Source: Saccoglossus kowalevskii (taxonomy: Eukaryota > Hemichordata > Enteropneusta > Harrimaniidae). Taken from it: a stretch of 64,000 nucleotides of DNA. Of the stretch, positions 24,601-34,278 are shown piece after piece. Location of the stretch: the NCBI RefSeq assembly GCF_000003605.2, contig NW_003129863.1, positions 203,504 to 267,503 of the forward strand, written 5' to 3'. Made by a program: the position numbers and the translations under genes. The first letter of the stretch is position 1. Each line of letters starts with the position of its first letter. The notes beneath the pieces are model-generated. The model had not been told where the DNA came from and searched no databases. It worked only from the letters and a program-made list of their open reading frames with translations.

Positions 24601-27600
24601 GTTTATAAGTGAATGTCATTGTTTTATGTCATTAGAACATGGTTGAGTTCGGATATATTGAAAATGTTGTTACTATATTTTGAATCAATCCATGGCCTTT
24701 ATACTTGTCTATGTACTGAGTATATGTGGTTTATATAATACGGGCACATTGCAACTGTTATCTGAACAACTACAAATTTTTGAATTACTACAAATTATAA
24801 TACTTCTTTAAGGAATTGTGTTGTCGTTCAAAATCTTAACTTATTGTGAAATTTCCAGCATTGATGTCAATATATGGATCAATCAGAACACTGGGATGCT
24901 TATTACACAATATGAATGTTGTGATACATTATATATAGAATAGATACGATAAATTCGTCACCTTGACATTTTATTCTATTTCAATAGCATGTCGATTAAT
25001 ACTGTAATTCCATTTCAGCTCATAGACGAAGGCGCCCATAATGGAGTGTTAACACGTTATGAAGTACATTATAGCTACAGTAATACCACTCTACCAACAC
25101 AGATCATTACAGATGTCAGTGCAACATCGACACTGCTTACTGGTCTATATAGGTGGGAACAGTATTATATCACAGTCAGTGTCTGTACTAGTGCTGGATG
25201 TACGGAGCATAAAGGTGCACCTTACGTTTTAGAACCCGATAAAGTAGGTATGTGTCTTAATCGGGAAAGTGGCCATTGTAAGACTAGAACACACATTTCC
25301 ATATCTAGAACATGTAAATGTAATAATAATCACAATTGTCGTTTCTCTTAGAGTGATCAGATGTTTCAAATAACGCAATTTATGACGTGCCGACCTGTTG
25401 TTTTTTAGAAACATGGGTGGCGGGTTGCAGAAAGATGTATTTATACCCAAACCTCATATAATCTATAACGAACTTATTCTATTATGTAATGTATTGCATT
25501 GCGTTGCATTGTTTTTTTGAATGTCATCACTATTCCCATCCTAATGTGCTCTTGCTCGTTCTCTCCTCCACCATTTTTTTGTCATTTCCTCGTCCACTAA
25601 AATAATTTTATCTATAAAAACAGAATCATTTTGTGTTCTATTTAGAGCTGGATTCTCCAAGTGAGATGTTGGCACGACTGACGTCATCGAACTCATTCAG
25701 CGTGTCATGGCTGCCACCGTATAATGATGAATGTATACTTGCTTACCACGTAACATTTAATGAAAGACGGTCACCAAAACGTCGTGAATTTTTGTCTGAT
25801 GAAGAAAGTGTGCATATTACGGACGTGCCAGCAGCTTATTACAGTATATTTGTGTCTGCAGAGGTATATTCGAATTACAATTCGTCAGTGTTTGGGTACC
25901 ATGCAGTAACTGGTATAAACATTCCAGGTGCGTATACTATATCGTATATTTATCTGAAATGATACATTCAGACAATTCACCAACATTTCAGATATGCCTC
26001 GAGCTAACACCACGCCACTTCAAGTTGTTTCTGGCTACGTCCTTACAATAGCTATCTGTCCCGTGACGTATCCTCCACTAAACATTTCAGGTATATATAC
26101 TTTTATACTATAATGTCTGTAGTAATTTATTATTACTATATCTTAAACGTGTTCTTCTTCGATATATTCGGCGATTCCGACATTTGTATTTAGGATAAAT
26201 TCGTAATATTCACTGATAGTTAAAAAGGCGGCAACGTTTTCTACAAATAAAAGCTTGTTTAAAAAAAGTACTTTTCTAGTAAACGTAAAGTAGTAAATTA
26301 TTGAGAACAAATAAAACAGTAAAAGGGTACTGCTTGGAATGAAAAAAAACAAATGATAAACAAAAATTGTCTGCTATCAAAGCTTAACGGAGTATCTGAA
26401 CAAAAGAGACAAGCACAATTGTGATATTACTATCATTAGACTATATAGACCGTATCGAAAATAAAAACGAATTGTATACTTTTACGAAATATTTATACCG
26501 CTATTTTATATACAGTGTTATTGGTTATTTCTTGTAGGCACAGATGCAACTAAAATATATATAATTGCTGTGGTATGTATTTTAATATTGGTATGTTTAT
26601 GCTTGGTACTTCCATACTACAATTGGGACGCCTTGAAAAAAATGTTCAGCAGTCCTATCTCCAAGATGAAATGGCATGAGTATGTAGTATGTATTGTTTA
26701 ACAAATATTAAACAAATTATATTATATGAGATTTTTTACGAGAATGCCACAAACTATGCACGAAGGCAGTGAAGTAAAGTAACAATGTGATCACGTACTG
26801 TCTAAGTGCATATTTTGTTTGCATCCTTGTAATAATGCTATTATACATCTTCCCGGGCCGGGGTCGCTCAGTGTTGGAAGGCAATTATAACTGAGCAAGA
26901 TAGAAAAATCTGTGGCACTTTCTTGCCATGAACACCATGACCAAATATCCACGCACTGAATTGTGGGATACAGATGTTTAATGTTGATATGTATTATGCA
27001 AATATTAGAGGTTGTTAAGTACAAATCTCGAGTATATAAACAACTATTGTTAGGGGTGATTGTGTAATTGCCGTTATCAGTATAATTTGTATAATTTTCT
27101 ACTAAGTCTAAATAAATATCTGTACATAATCGATGAAATTACAATTCATAATAACCGATGAGTTTTGAATGCCCCTTCCATAATAAAAAAATCGCATTTT
27201 TAGAACCCCAACACATAAAACATGTTCAATGATATCACTTAGTAGGAAATCAACCCAAAATAACCTAATGTGACTGCTACTTCTGAATTTGGTGCGCGCA
27301 CTAAAGTCATAATGTTAAAAGTCACACTATTTAAGACTAAACACTACGAAACTTGACTGATTGATTTATCTATCTAATTTGATCACCTGTCCTTTGCAGC
27401 AAACCATGTTGCAAGAGAAAGAACATTCTTCCAATGATACCTTGAAGTTCAACGAACCAACTGAAGTATACGATTCAGTATCTCCTCATGTCTCAAGTCT
27501 GAAACCAGTTGCATCATCTGTATTCCATGTTTCGTCGACGATGAATAAGAGTTCTTTGAGTGAGAATAGTGGAATCGAACTTGTGATGGATATGAGTCAT

Positions 27601-28647
27601 CAGAAGCCAGTAGTTAAAGAGGTAGAGACCGTAACCATAGCAGACGAACTTTCCACAACATATTCTAATAACTATGTCCATAGACGAGCGAAACAACCCA
27701 GTTCAACACTTCATAGAACATGGAATGATATTTCATGTTACAGAAAATTTCGATATAACTCTGTGACAATGAATATTAGTGACGACGATGAGGGTGATTT
27801 TGATTTGAAAAGATTTGTTAATGATTTCTTTGATAGAATGAGTGATGAAACTGAGAATGTGTCTAATATCGATATTGACAGTAGTTGCCATGAACTATAT
27901 ACTAAACCAGTATATTGGCGCGATTCTTCTAAAACAGGCAAGGGTGAAACAACGAATTGCTCAGATAATTACAGTAGAGTGACAGAGGCTGACAATGGAT
28001 TGATAAGGCTTCGTCCAAACAATAAAATCCAGAGTGATTCATCACCACACATTACAACGTTAACGGGTGAGGATCTTTGTGGTACACTTTACAAAGAGAT
28101 CCATCCAGATTTGACTCGTACACCATCACCAGGTATTCAAGTGCCAGACGAACAAATGTCAGCTGATACCTCTATAATTGAGGACCTTATTGAACCCTGT
28201 TTGGAGGCTGTACCTGAAACGCCGACCGAAGAAACTTGTGAGAATAGTCAATCCTTCAATCATCTTGAATTGTCGGACATTTTTGATTTTCAAGTTGACG
28301 ATAGTACATCATTAGGAGGAAATGAACATCCATTGATGTTGTTCAGTCCAATTTGCGATTGTCATGGAGATGACTCTGATCAACATACATTGAAAGGCGA
28401 CAGCACGGTGGAAGATTATTCATCGGTGGGGGAGAATATTGAACAAAACTGTGCCAATGATGAAGTTACTGGGAGCAGAATGTTACAATTGATTGAAAGG
28501 CGTGTGGCAAATTCAAAACGACAAATAAGCACAGGAATAACAGCAACCCCTCTACTCAATAATGTTATGTTACATGCACAGAAAAAATACAACGTTCATG
28601 ATCTTCTGATAGATGATGGTGAAGATGGCATGCTTATCACAATATAG
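12576..28647 (+). CDS. Receptor gene B, class II cytokine receptor-like, long tail
   Basis: Best-preserved gene. Exons: one of four exon 1 copies (12576-12639, 14499-14562, 16424-16487, 17151-17214), then 18853-18979, 20505-20707, 23207-23373, 23928-24075, 24335-24429, 25019-25247, 25646-25927, 26538-26686 and 27400-28647. Total 2712 nt, 903 aa, no frameshift. Order: signal peptide of about 22 aa; class II D1 (VVYTVRYRS and CNFGADF); D2 opening IIGPPEMTNVT; D3; D4; a transmembrane segment with Box1-like FSSPISKMKW; 415-aa tail. Phases are 1-2-1-0-1-0-1-1-0. Family knowledge: cytokine binding and JAK-STAT signalling at the cell surface. An interferon/IL-10-receptor-like role is inferred from domain order, motifs and phases; the ligand is unknown. 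An orphan receptor with convergent FN3 exons is the alternative. Gene C is its inverted copy. Confidence 0.82.
14457..14464 (+). promoter_or_regulatory. CRE/ATF-like palindrome, unit 2
   Basis: TGACGTCA at the same distance from the start codon as in unit 1. Confidence 0.45.
14499..14562 (+). CDS. Gene B exon 1, copy 2 (signal peptide)
   Basis: Identical peptide to copy 1 (ending LVLGPVKG), same GTAAGT donor and phase. Confidence 0.72.
16376..16383 (+). promoter_or_regulatory. CRE/ATF-like palindrome, unit 3
   Basis: TGACGTCA upstream of exon 1 copy 3. An extra 6 bases (TAACGC) lie between it and the ATG relative to units 1 and 2. Confidence 0.45.
16424..16487 (+). CDS. Gene B exon 1, copy 3 (signal peptide)
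   Basis: MATTRHILTV, then LVLGSVKG; differs from copies 1-2 at Met3 to Thr and Pro to Ser. GTAAGT donor. Confidence 0.72.
16603..16652. other. Assembly gap (50 N)
   Basis: The 677 bases after the gap (16653-17329) repeat the 677 before it (15926-16602) almost exactly, so this may be an unmerged contig overlap. Confidence 1.
17103..17110 (+). promoter_or_regulatory. CRE/ATF-like palindrome, copy 4
   Basis: TGACGTCA before the most downstream exon 1 copy. Confidence 0.45.
17151..17214 (+). CDS. Gene B exon 1, copy 4 (signal peptide, nearest to exon 2)
   Basis: Same peptide as copy 3. Closest to exon 2 (intron about 1.6 kb), so the default first exon; may be the same genomic copy as copy 3 if the gap is an overlap. 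Confidence 0.75.
17541..18852 (+). other. Gene B intron 1, no feature seen
   Basis: Homologous to about 47927-49150 in gene C. No conserved exon recognised. Confidence 0.6.
18853..18979 (+). CDS. Gene B exon 2: first half of class II D1
   Basis: Acceptor ACTTTTAG, donor GTAGGT; phase 1 in, 2 out, 127 nt. Encodes PPRNVRYITVNMNATLVW, then GVVYTVRYR. P-x-NV...N...L-W...VxYTVxY is the hallmark of the first exon of class II cytokine receptor D1. Confidence 0.88.
18980..20504 (+). other. Gene B intron 2, no feature seen
   Basis: Homologous to 46189-47799 in gene C; short open frames such as 19310-19513 are mirrored there but show no family resemblance. Confidence 0.55.
20505..20707 (+). CDS. Gene B exon 3: second half of class II D1
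   Basis: Acceptor GATTCCAG, donor GTGAGT; phase 2 in, 1 out, 203 nt. Encodes GDDWVIKNDCENTVAHMCN, then IWYAQVAARR, then SSWS. W...C...C, YAxVxA and SxW follow the class II D1 pattern. Confidence 0.88.
20708..23206 (+). other. Gene B intron 3 (about 2.5 kb)
   Basis: No second D1-D2 module was found here, unlike gene D. The 3' part is homologous to the gene C intron. Short open frames at 20743-20994 and 22256-22495 have no recognisable family. Confidence 0.55.
23207..23373 (+). CDS. Gene B exon 4: first half of D2 (FN3)
   Basis: Acceptor TTATTGCAG, donor GTAAGT; phase 1 in, 0 out. Encodes GIIGPPEMTNVTAGSDYIYM, then TWLAPKTPY. IGPP at the D1/D2 junction is typical of class II receptors. Confidence 0.88.
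23928..24075 (+). CDS. Gene B exon 5: second half of D2 (FN3)
   Basis: Acceptor TTTTTTAG, donor GTACAA; phase 0 in, 1 out, 148 nt. Encodes KNINLGNRSYVILKYLIVPY, then TSYDIVVQGW. Confidence 0.86.
24335..24429 (+). CDS. Gene B exon 6: first part of D3
   Basis: Acceptor TTTTCTTAG, donor GTAAGT; phase 1 in, 0 out. Encodes APAIGVDNVTLGVLSPDW, then RNVTVAWS. Trp replaces the Cys of the other copies. Confidence 0.86.
25019..25247 (+). CDS. Gene B exon 7: main part of D3
   Basis: Acceptor CATTTCAG, donor GTATGT; phase 0 in, 1 out, 229 nt. Encodes RYEVHYSYSNTTLPTQ, then VSVCTSAGCTEHKGAPY. Confidence 0.88.
25646..25927 (+). CDS. Gene B exon 8: membrane-proximal D4 (FN3)
   Basis: Acceptor CTATTTAG, donor GTGCGT; phase 1 in, 1 out, 282 nt. 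Encodes SNSFSVSWLPPYNDECILAY, then EVYSNYNSSVFGYHAVTG. Confidence 0.88.
25992..26090 (+). CDS. Possible optional stalk exon of gene B
   Basis: 99 nt open in the right frame (phase 1 in, 1 out) with an ACATTTCAG acceptor and a GTATAT donor; would add 33 residues (DMPRANTTPLQVVSGYV and on). The preceding intron would be only 64 bp, and the gene C counterpart has a stop, so it may not be used. Confidence 0.35.
26538..26686 (+). CDS. Gene B transmembrane and Box1-like exon
   Basis: Acceptor CTTGTAG, donor GTATGT; phase 1 in, 0 out. Hydrophobic IYIIAVVCILILVCLCLVLP, then YYNWDALKKMFSSPISKMKW. The Pro within a hydrophobic/basic stretch before W fits a Box1-type JAK site. Confidence 0.88.
27400..28647 (+). 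CDS. Gene B cytoplasmic tail exon (long form)
   Basis: Acceptor CCTTTGCAG, phase 0 in, TAG at 28645-28647; 415 residues. Acidic and Ser/Thr-rich, with many Tyr sites: EVYDSV, NNYVHRR, ELYTKPVYW, DNYSRVT, TLYKEI, EDYSSV, KYNVHDLL. An acidic-hydrophobic block, DFDLKRFVNDFFDRMSDET, is shared with the A/D tails. Several Tyr have a hydrophobic residue at +3, as SH2 docking sites often do; the docking role is inferred. Confidence 0.9.
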   Translation, partial: QTMLQEKEHSSNDTLKFNEPTEVYDSVSPHVSSLKPVASSVFHVSSTMNKSSLSENSGIELVMDMSHQKPVVKEVETVTIADELSTTYSNNYVHRRAKQPSSTLHRTWNDISCYRKFRYNSVTMNISDDDEGDFDLKRFVNDFFDRMSDETENVSNIDIDSSCHELYTKPVYWRDSSKTGKGETTNCSDNYSRVTEADNGLIRLRPNNKIQSDSSPHITTLTGEDLCGTLYKEIHPDLTRTPSPGIQVPDEQMSADTSIIEDLIEPCLEAVPETPTEETCENSQSFNHLELSDIFDFQVDDSTSLGGNEHPLMLFSPICDCHGDDSDQHTLKGDSTVEDYSSVGENIEQNCANDEVTGSRMLQLIERRVANSKRQISTGITATPLLNNVMLHAQKKYNVHDLLIDDGEDGMLITI

Positions 28648-29240
28648 ACCAACTTACACAATCGAATTTTCCCTGGAAATGGTGAAATACATGCGTAATC
28701 AGGTGTTACAGTTTCTGACTAATGAAGAATTTGTGTACCAACTGTAATCACACTGTGTGTGTTTGTATGTCCTCTCAATTATTGTTGGTATGTGTGTATG
28801 AATATATTTGTTTGTCGATTCTGAGCGTAGTAAGCTTGATTGGGCGACACATTCCTATTAGACCTTTCTAATAACGAAGATTTTTACATAAATTTATTTA
28901 AACATTTGTATACGTTTTATACCTTCTTGAAAACGGATATTTTAATTGTTAGGTTTGATGCTACATATAACGTCGATGTTTTAACAATTTTTATTATTTC
29001 AGTGCTTCAGTTTGTGTAATCAGCTGACGAAAATACAATATTACTAAAAAACCTTTGGTAAAATATGTTGTCATTCTTACATCAATATTTTGCAGTTCAA
29101 TTATAACAACGTGTAATACTGTACATACTGTGAATTAATATAATCCCGCGAGATTATCTTTGCTTACACAAAATAACCGTATCTAGAATTTGTAAGAGTG
29201 TGAAACTAATACAAAATTGTAAGATCAAGTCCATATTTAG
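28648..29240 (+). other. Gene B 3' UTR/flank and end of left inverted arm
   Basis: Homologous in inverse to about 36890-37560 after gene C; similarity fades near 29240, marking the inner edge of the palindrome arm. Confidence 0.6.
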
Positions 29241-30229
29241 GATAATCAACGTCCCATAAATTATGGATTTTATCTAATACAAAGCAATCGACATTTGCTT
29301 AAGGTAGAGTTGCAGTTTACCTGACAGGTATTTTATTTAGTTGATTAGGAAACCAAGATGACCTCCCTTGTCCACAAAACTACATATATTCGGAAAGCTT
29401 ATTGTATAAATTTTAAAATTGTCTTAGTATTTGTTTTCTATGGACACTGTAGTTTAAAATATGCACAGAAATGTGCTTTTTTGGTCAAAAGTGATTTAAA
29501 AAAATTAGCTTCTAAACCATGCTTCTGTTTCCTGTCAAAATTGGTATATGGGTACATATGTTTACTATGAAGAAAATGCCGTCTTGAAAACTGTCTACCA
29601 GTCTCAATTTAGCGGGGCGGCAGCTCAAACTTCACTACTTCAAGTTTATGCATAAATTAACACCCAGGCTAGTTGTCTGTACGATTGTTGTAACACTGTT
29701 CAACCAAAAACAATACCCCGACGGTGTTTTGAAGATAAACACATTGTAAATCATTTGTGAAAATTTCAAAACAAAAAGTCAAAGCGTCTAGGAGCTATTT
29801 CTTTTTTAAAGTTCTGGGATGTGCACTAAAGAGAAGCTGAGATAATTGCTAATTTACATAACAATTCACTCAGTAAGAAGTTTGCTAATGCTCATAATTA
29901 AAATGGCTGTAACAGTTCAAAATTTAAATGTATTATCGTTTTGTTAAAAGTTAAATATAGTGCATAATATGGAGATCCCGTCATTTATTTTTTTTACCAT
30001 GTTTCCTTTTTTATTATTTATGTACAGCCTTGCTAAATCTTGTTAATCATTCAAAAGAGAAAATGTTTGCACCTGTTATCTATATTTTAAAATCGTTTTT
30101 TGTGTATGTTCCACTAATCACAATTATACAAAATTTTAACAGTCTATAGCCAAGACTGTTTGGATAATAAAAAGCCAAAAAATAAATTTCACTCCCAAGT
30201 GCCCACGAACCTGCATCTCTACCTTAATT
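29241..30229. other. Central spacer, AT-rich, nothing recognised
   Basis: No homology to the arms, no domain-like open frame, no RNA gene seen. Confidence 0.6.
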
Positions 30230-30895
30230 GCTAAATTTACTACACAAAGAATTACATGTACTTAACTTAATATTTGAAACTGGCTGGGAAATCGTTGAAG
30301 TCAAAGGACATCCACTGCGCCAATGCTCAAATTTCCCGCACGTAGAGCATGCTCCCAGTTTCTTTGAACTCTCCGCCCTCGTAAATGTATCTGACTGGAC
30401 CTGGTATCCCTCTTGCTGTGGTGCCAGATATGTATGCTAACGTGGTTGCTAGGAAAAGGAAAATTTGTTATGCTTTTTCTTGGCTTCAGAATCTTTACGT
30501 TTCATGTCGGCTTTGGCAATGGCTTTAAAATACGTTTTTCGTATGCCTTGCATTCTTTAACAACTTCCAAGCCCAAGTCTTTCCTATCGGCAAGCCGAAC
30601 AAATTTTTGCCGCCGTGTGACTAAGTTCATACCTTCGACCAGGTGTCCCTTCGCCGCTGAAGTATGCGAGTTTTCTGTTCAGACTGCCTCCACTTGTCCT
30701 TTAGCTTCTGTAAAATAATCGGACACATGTTCGTTATGCAGGAACAGATCTTCGCAGCCTTTATTGTTAAAAATAGGAGTGACCTGTTTCTGAATGCCCT
30801 TGAGTGCTTGTTATTTGCACGAGGCAAAAAGTTGTGGAAATGTTGCCATTGTTGAGTTAAAACTGGAGAACCGGGCATTCAAAAGCTTGTCCATA
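30230..30895 (-). pseudogene. Retroelement gag relic with zinc knuckle
   Basis: On the - strand one frame runs from KLLNARFSSFNSTMATFPQ through NEHVSDYFTEAKGQ to RRQKFVRLADRKDLGLEVV, broken by stops. A second segment has a CX2CX4HX4C knuckle (CSTCGKFEHWRSGC). The RQKxxRxADRxxxG segment resembles gag-like proteins I associate with DIRS/Ngaro-type elements; that family is a guess. Not functional. Confidence 0.6.
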
Positions 30896-32315
30896 TCCGC
30901 TAAAAGCTTATTGCTTGTTTCTCCAACCGCCTTTTATACGACGTGTGATTCAGTAATCCCAATAAAGTCTTGCGGTTTAAATGTTTTCTTGTATATTACG
31001 CAAATGAAATGAAAAGTAATTACCATCATACATTCCTGACAAACACAGTGGTTACTTTTATTGGGGAAATTGTATAATATATGGAAGTGCCACAAAATCT
31101 GCACATTTTAGGGCGATATTCTTTATTTAAATAAGTCGACCTTCAGTGCCGACACATATATCCTTGAAAACCCCAGTAGATTAAAATCATCGGATAACGT
31201 TCAATTGAGAGATCATTTACAAAAACAATCTGTCGTACAAATCAGTGCCCTGGAGCCAGTGCTGCACATATTCATGTAGTACACAACCAAACATATGCTT
31301 ACAAGTGTCTACTCAAAGTAGTTGTTGATTTCTTTGTGATATACTTTGAGTTATTATGAGTCATCATCGTCTGGCAGATGATCAGTAACATTACCTGTTT
31401 ATGGTATAACATAAACTCAACTTGTGGAGGGTTTGCCGTTATTATTGTCATAGTTTTTTTTCAATAGCACCGAGTTGTTGCCATGAATTTGCCATGTTGC
31501 TGCCATTTGTATTATGGTCTACACGCGTTTCAATCTTTGGTTGATCTTCCTTGTCTCCATGGGTGTCGTTTCAGATCTCAAGACAATGGTCCAATGTAAT
31601 ATATAATTCATCAGACACAACTTGACTTGACGTAAAGTGTCAACAACTATCCATCCATTCATCAATATCCGGTGGCGTCCAATACACGCGAAATGACTTT
31701 GAGTATGATGACTTTCGACGTCTTACACGGAAGGTTCAGCGTTGCCGTTCCCGTTGGTTGTTTGTTATTTTGATTTTAAAAAGCTCACTCTTACTTTAAA
31801 CAAACTAATTATTTCACGTGAACCATTTCTGTTTTGACGAATAATTACCGAATTCTTCATCGCTAAATTTGAATTTTCCGCCTTCATCTGCACCATTCAC
31901 ACTCAAAACTACAGATCGCGTATTTTTTTTAATTCTTTTTTCATATTTCGTTTTTATCAAAAATAGCTGAAATTCTTCAAAGATTCCTTGCTCATATGAT
32001 TGTTGGCCAATTGGCAAGAATTTGTAAGAAACATCCACGTTTCAAATAATAAAGTAACAATCACCTGTCACATGCAATTTCTAATTTACTCGAAAGTGAG
32101 GGTTACTTTCACTTTCCATCGTTCAATTTGTCGGAAATTTGGTCTGCAGTGACAGGATATAATGAAACACTATTTGAGGACCGAAAACAAGATTTGCGAA
32201 TTTCTTACTCTCTTGTCCATTTGCGTGTAAGCTCTACTAATACCTAACTTGTCCATCTCGTTAAGCCACAATATCTCTTGCAACTTTTTGTGACAAATAT
32301 GGACATGAATTCCCT
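30896..32315. other. Central spacer, nothing recognised
   Basis: Open frames such as 31814-32038 (-) match no family I know and look random. Confidence 0.5.
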
Positions 32316-33376
32316 TTATGTGGATATATAAACATTAATACTAACATGATCTTGTGAATTCACAACTATATGGCAATACAAAGCGAGTGGTGAATATAGT
32401 AATTTTACATCAGCCTGATTATTTACTTGAATTAAGACGTTGTAATCAAATAAACGAAAATCAATTTCGTATTTTGAATACAGTCCTTCAATTTGCTGCT
32501 TCGAAAGTTGGCTACAGTACTTCACCAATACATCAATCGATGACGGTAAACTGAAAACCACCTCTTCAATACATATTCGAATAATTCCTTTCATTTTTAC
32601 AATTTAACAAATTCGTTGAACCCTTCGATGGCGAGTGGTAAATATACTAATTTTACATCAGATTATTTCCTAGAATTAAGACAGATTAAAAACTCGGCAG
32701 TGTTGTAATCAAATAAACGAAAATCAAATTCGTATTTTGAATAGAGTCCTTCAATTTGCTGCTTCGAAAGTTGGCTATAGTACTCCACCAATACATCAAC
32801 CGATGAACTGTTCGTTCTATGTGGAGCGTATGAAGAGAAATCAACAACACTACTTGCGTTGATTGCCTCCACTACGCTCTCGCTGTCTTCATTTAGTGTT
32901 TCAAATTTTCCAAGAATGTCGAAGTCGATATTGCACGGATTACATTGATTGTTAATCAATCCCCAGTGCTCATTTAATTGGTTCGAATCTGTTTTCAATA
33001 TATGGTTAACAAAATCACTGAAACTTAACTTGTTTGTTGCATAATTTATTTTGTCCACCACAGTCATCAATGGGCTGCGGGAAATCGTAATTATATTCCT
33101 GATTGGGGTAACTATCCAAATTTGGGTAATTCAACCGATACATCACACGGTTGCTAGGTATCTCTGATACGTTTTTGAAAGTTCCCCGCAACACAAGAAA
33201 CACCTTTCACCAGTTTGCACTATCAACCTTTGCTGCGGACAGTAGAGAATGTTGTAATTATCGTCTACAAGAAAATTGTTATACTTGACTCTTCCAGCAC
33301 TCAGTTCTGGATATTGTTGGCACATCATACCAACATGTTCTCTCCTTCTTTTTTGTATTTCTTTCCAGTCAGGCAT
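32316..33376 (-). pseudogene. Carbohydrate sulfotransferase relic (chondroitin/HNK-1 sulfotransferase type)
   Basis: Pieces in three frames fit the Golgi sulfotransferase family that moves sulfate from PAPS to sugars: RVKYNNFLVDDNYNILYC; KVDSANW-stop-KVFLVLRGTF (the N-x-W PAPS-loop region); NKLSFSDFVNHIL; NEHWGLINNQCNPCNIDFDI and LGKFETLNED; C-terminal IEGLYSKYEFDFRLFDY. The middle part with the 3'-phosphate-binding Arg is missing. The C-terminal piece occurs twice (32663-33070 and 32316-32594). Frameshifts, a stop and the deletion show it is dead. No link to the receptors is seen. Confidence 0.72.
32383..32808 (-). repeat. Tandem duplication of the sulfotransferase C-terminal segment
   Basis: GCGAGTGGT...AATTTTACATCAG recurs 248 bp apart (32383 and 32631), as does the following IEGLYSKYE(I/F)DFRLFDY sequence. 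Confidence 0.7.
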
Positions 33377-33489
33377 CTACAGGTGGACAAAGAAGATTGA
33401 TAAAAACGATCAATGTCACGTAAAATAGTGGAATCTGTGTAGTGGTTTACTTTCTCAAAAATTGCTTTGATTTACACTCTATAGTCTTC

Positions 33490-33680
33490 GTTACATACTT
33501 CAATACTGAAATGAACTCACTATTTTTCTAGCATATATATTGTTCTGAAGACTCTATTGTCGTGAACTCACTGTATTAACAAGTACTCATTCTATTGTTA
33601 TGAACTCACTCCATCATTACGAAGTCATTGTTTTGGTGTTCACTCACTCTTTGTTACAAACCCGCTCTATTATTACGTAC
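33490..33680 (+). repeat. Degenerate short tandem repeat
   Basis: Loose repeats around GAACTCACT and TCTATTGTTATGAACTCACT. Confidence 0.45.
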
Positions 33681-33683
33681 ATA

Positions 33684-34226
33684 TAATATCTTGGTGATTG
33701 TGGTTTGTTTTGAATCTGTAGTTGTTAAATCTGTTACGTGGGGTCTGGCCAGTCTGACCAACATACTGGATACCACATCCGGGTACTGAACAGGTAAGGA
33801 GGTATATAACATTTGTATACTCACAGGTAATGTTTTTATGGATTGTGTACTGTTGTGTCGTATTAAAACTTTTGAATATGGTAGCAGAACTGACGTGCTT
33901 ACATGTTTTACAGCGAGTTAAATTAAATGGTGTAAAGCCAGTGGAATCGGAAGTAGTGGATGATTGAAAGTAACCAGGTTGTCTCGAATGTTATTGTTTT
34001 GCAGTGGTTTTGTCAATGTGCCCTGCTTGTAACAGAGAATTAACTAGACTTCTAGCTTGACTGGTGAATAACTTAGTAGGAGCGGATGAGAGTGCCTGAT
34101 ATGTGGTGTTCTCTTGGAGGTGGTTATGTATTTCACTGATTTAAAACTCTCTGTCCATTATAGCAATACCCAATCCCTTGTCAGCAGGTTGGAAGACGAT
34201 ATTTTTGTCCTTTTTAAGAATGGCAA
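33684..34226 (-). pseudogene. Penelope-like retroelement relic (RT start plus GIY-YIG endonuclease)
   Basis: On the - strand: VFQPADKGLGIAIMDREF (an RT-associated ADKG...IMD motif), then QENTTYQALSSAPTKLF; after a stop, TPFNLTRCKTCKHVSS; then NVIYLLTCSVPGCGIQYVGQ with TGQ and RNR, which is the GIY-YIG endonuclease pattern (here VIYLL...IQYVGQTG). The reverse transcriptase core is missing. Confidence 0.75.
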
Positions 34227-34245
34227 GGGCATGCTTTTCTTCTTT

Positions 34246-34278
34246 TATAGTTTTTTTTGTTTTTTTTGTTTTTTTTGT
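34246..34278 (+). repeat. T8G short tandem repeat
   Basis: Three or four runs of eight T separated by G. Confidence 0.8.

Larger units (their letters stand above)
1..29240 (+). repeat. Left arm of large inverted duplication
   Basis: Exons, introns and flanks of A then B match D then C on the other strand in mirrored order. Exon 4 of B and C differ at 13 of 167 positions by hand count. Confidence 0.85.
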
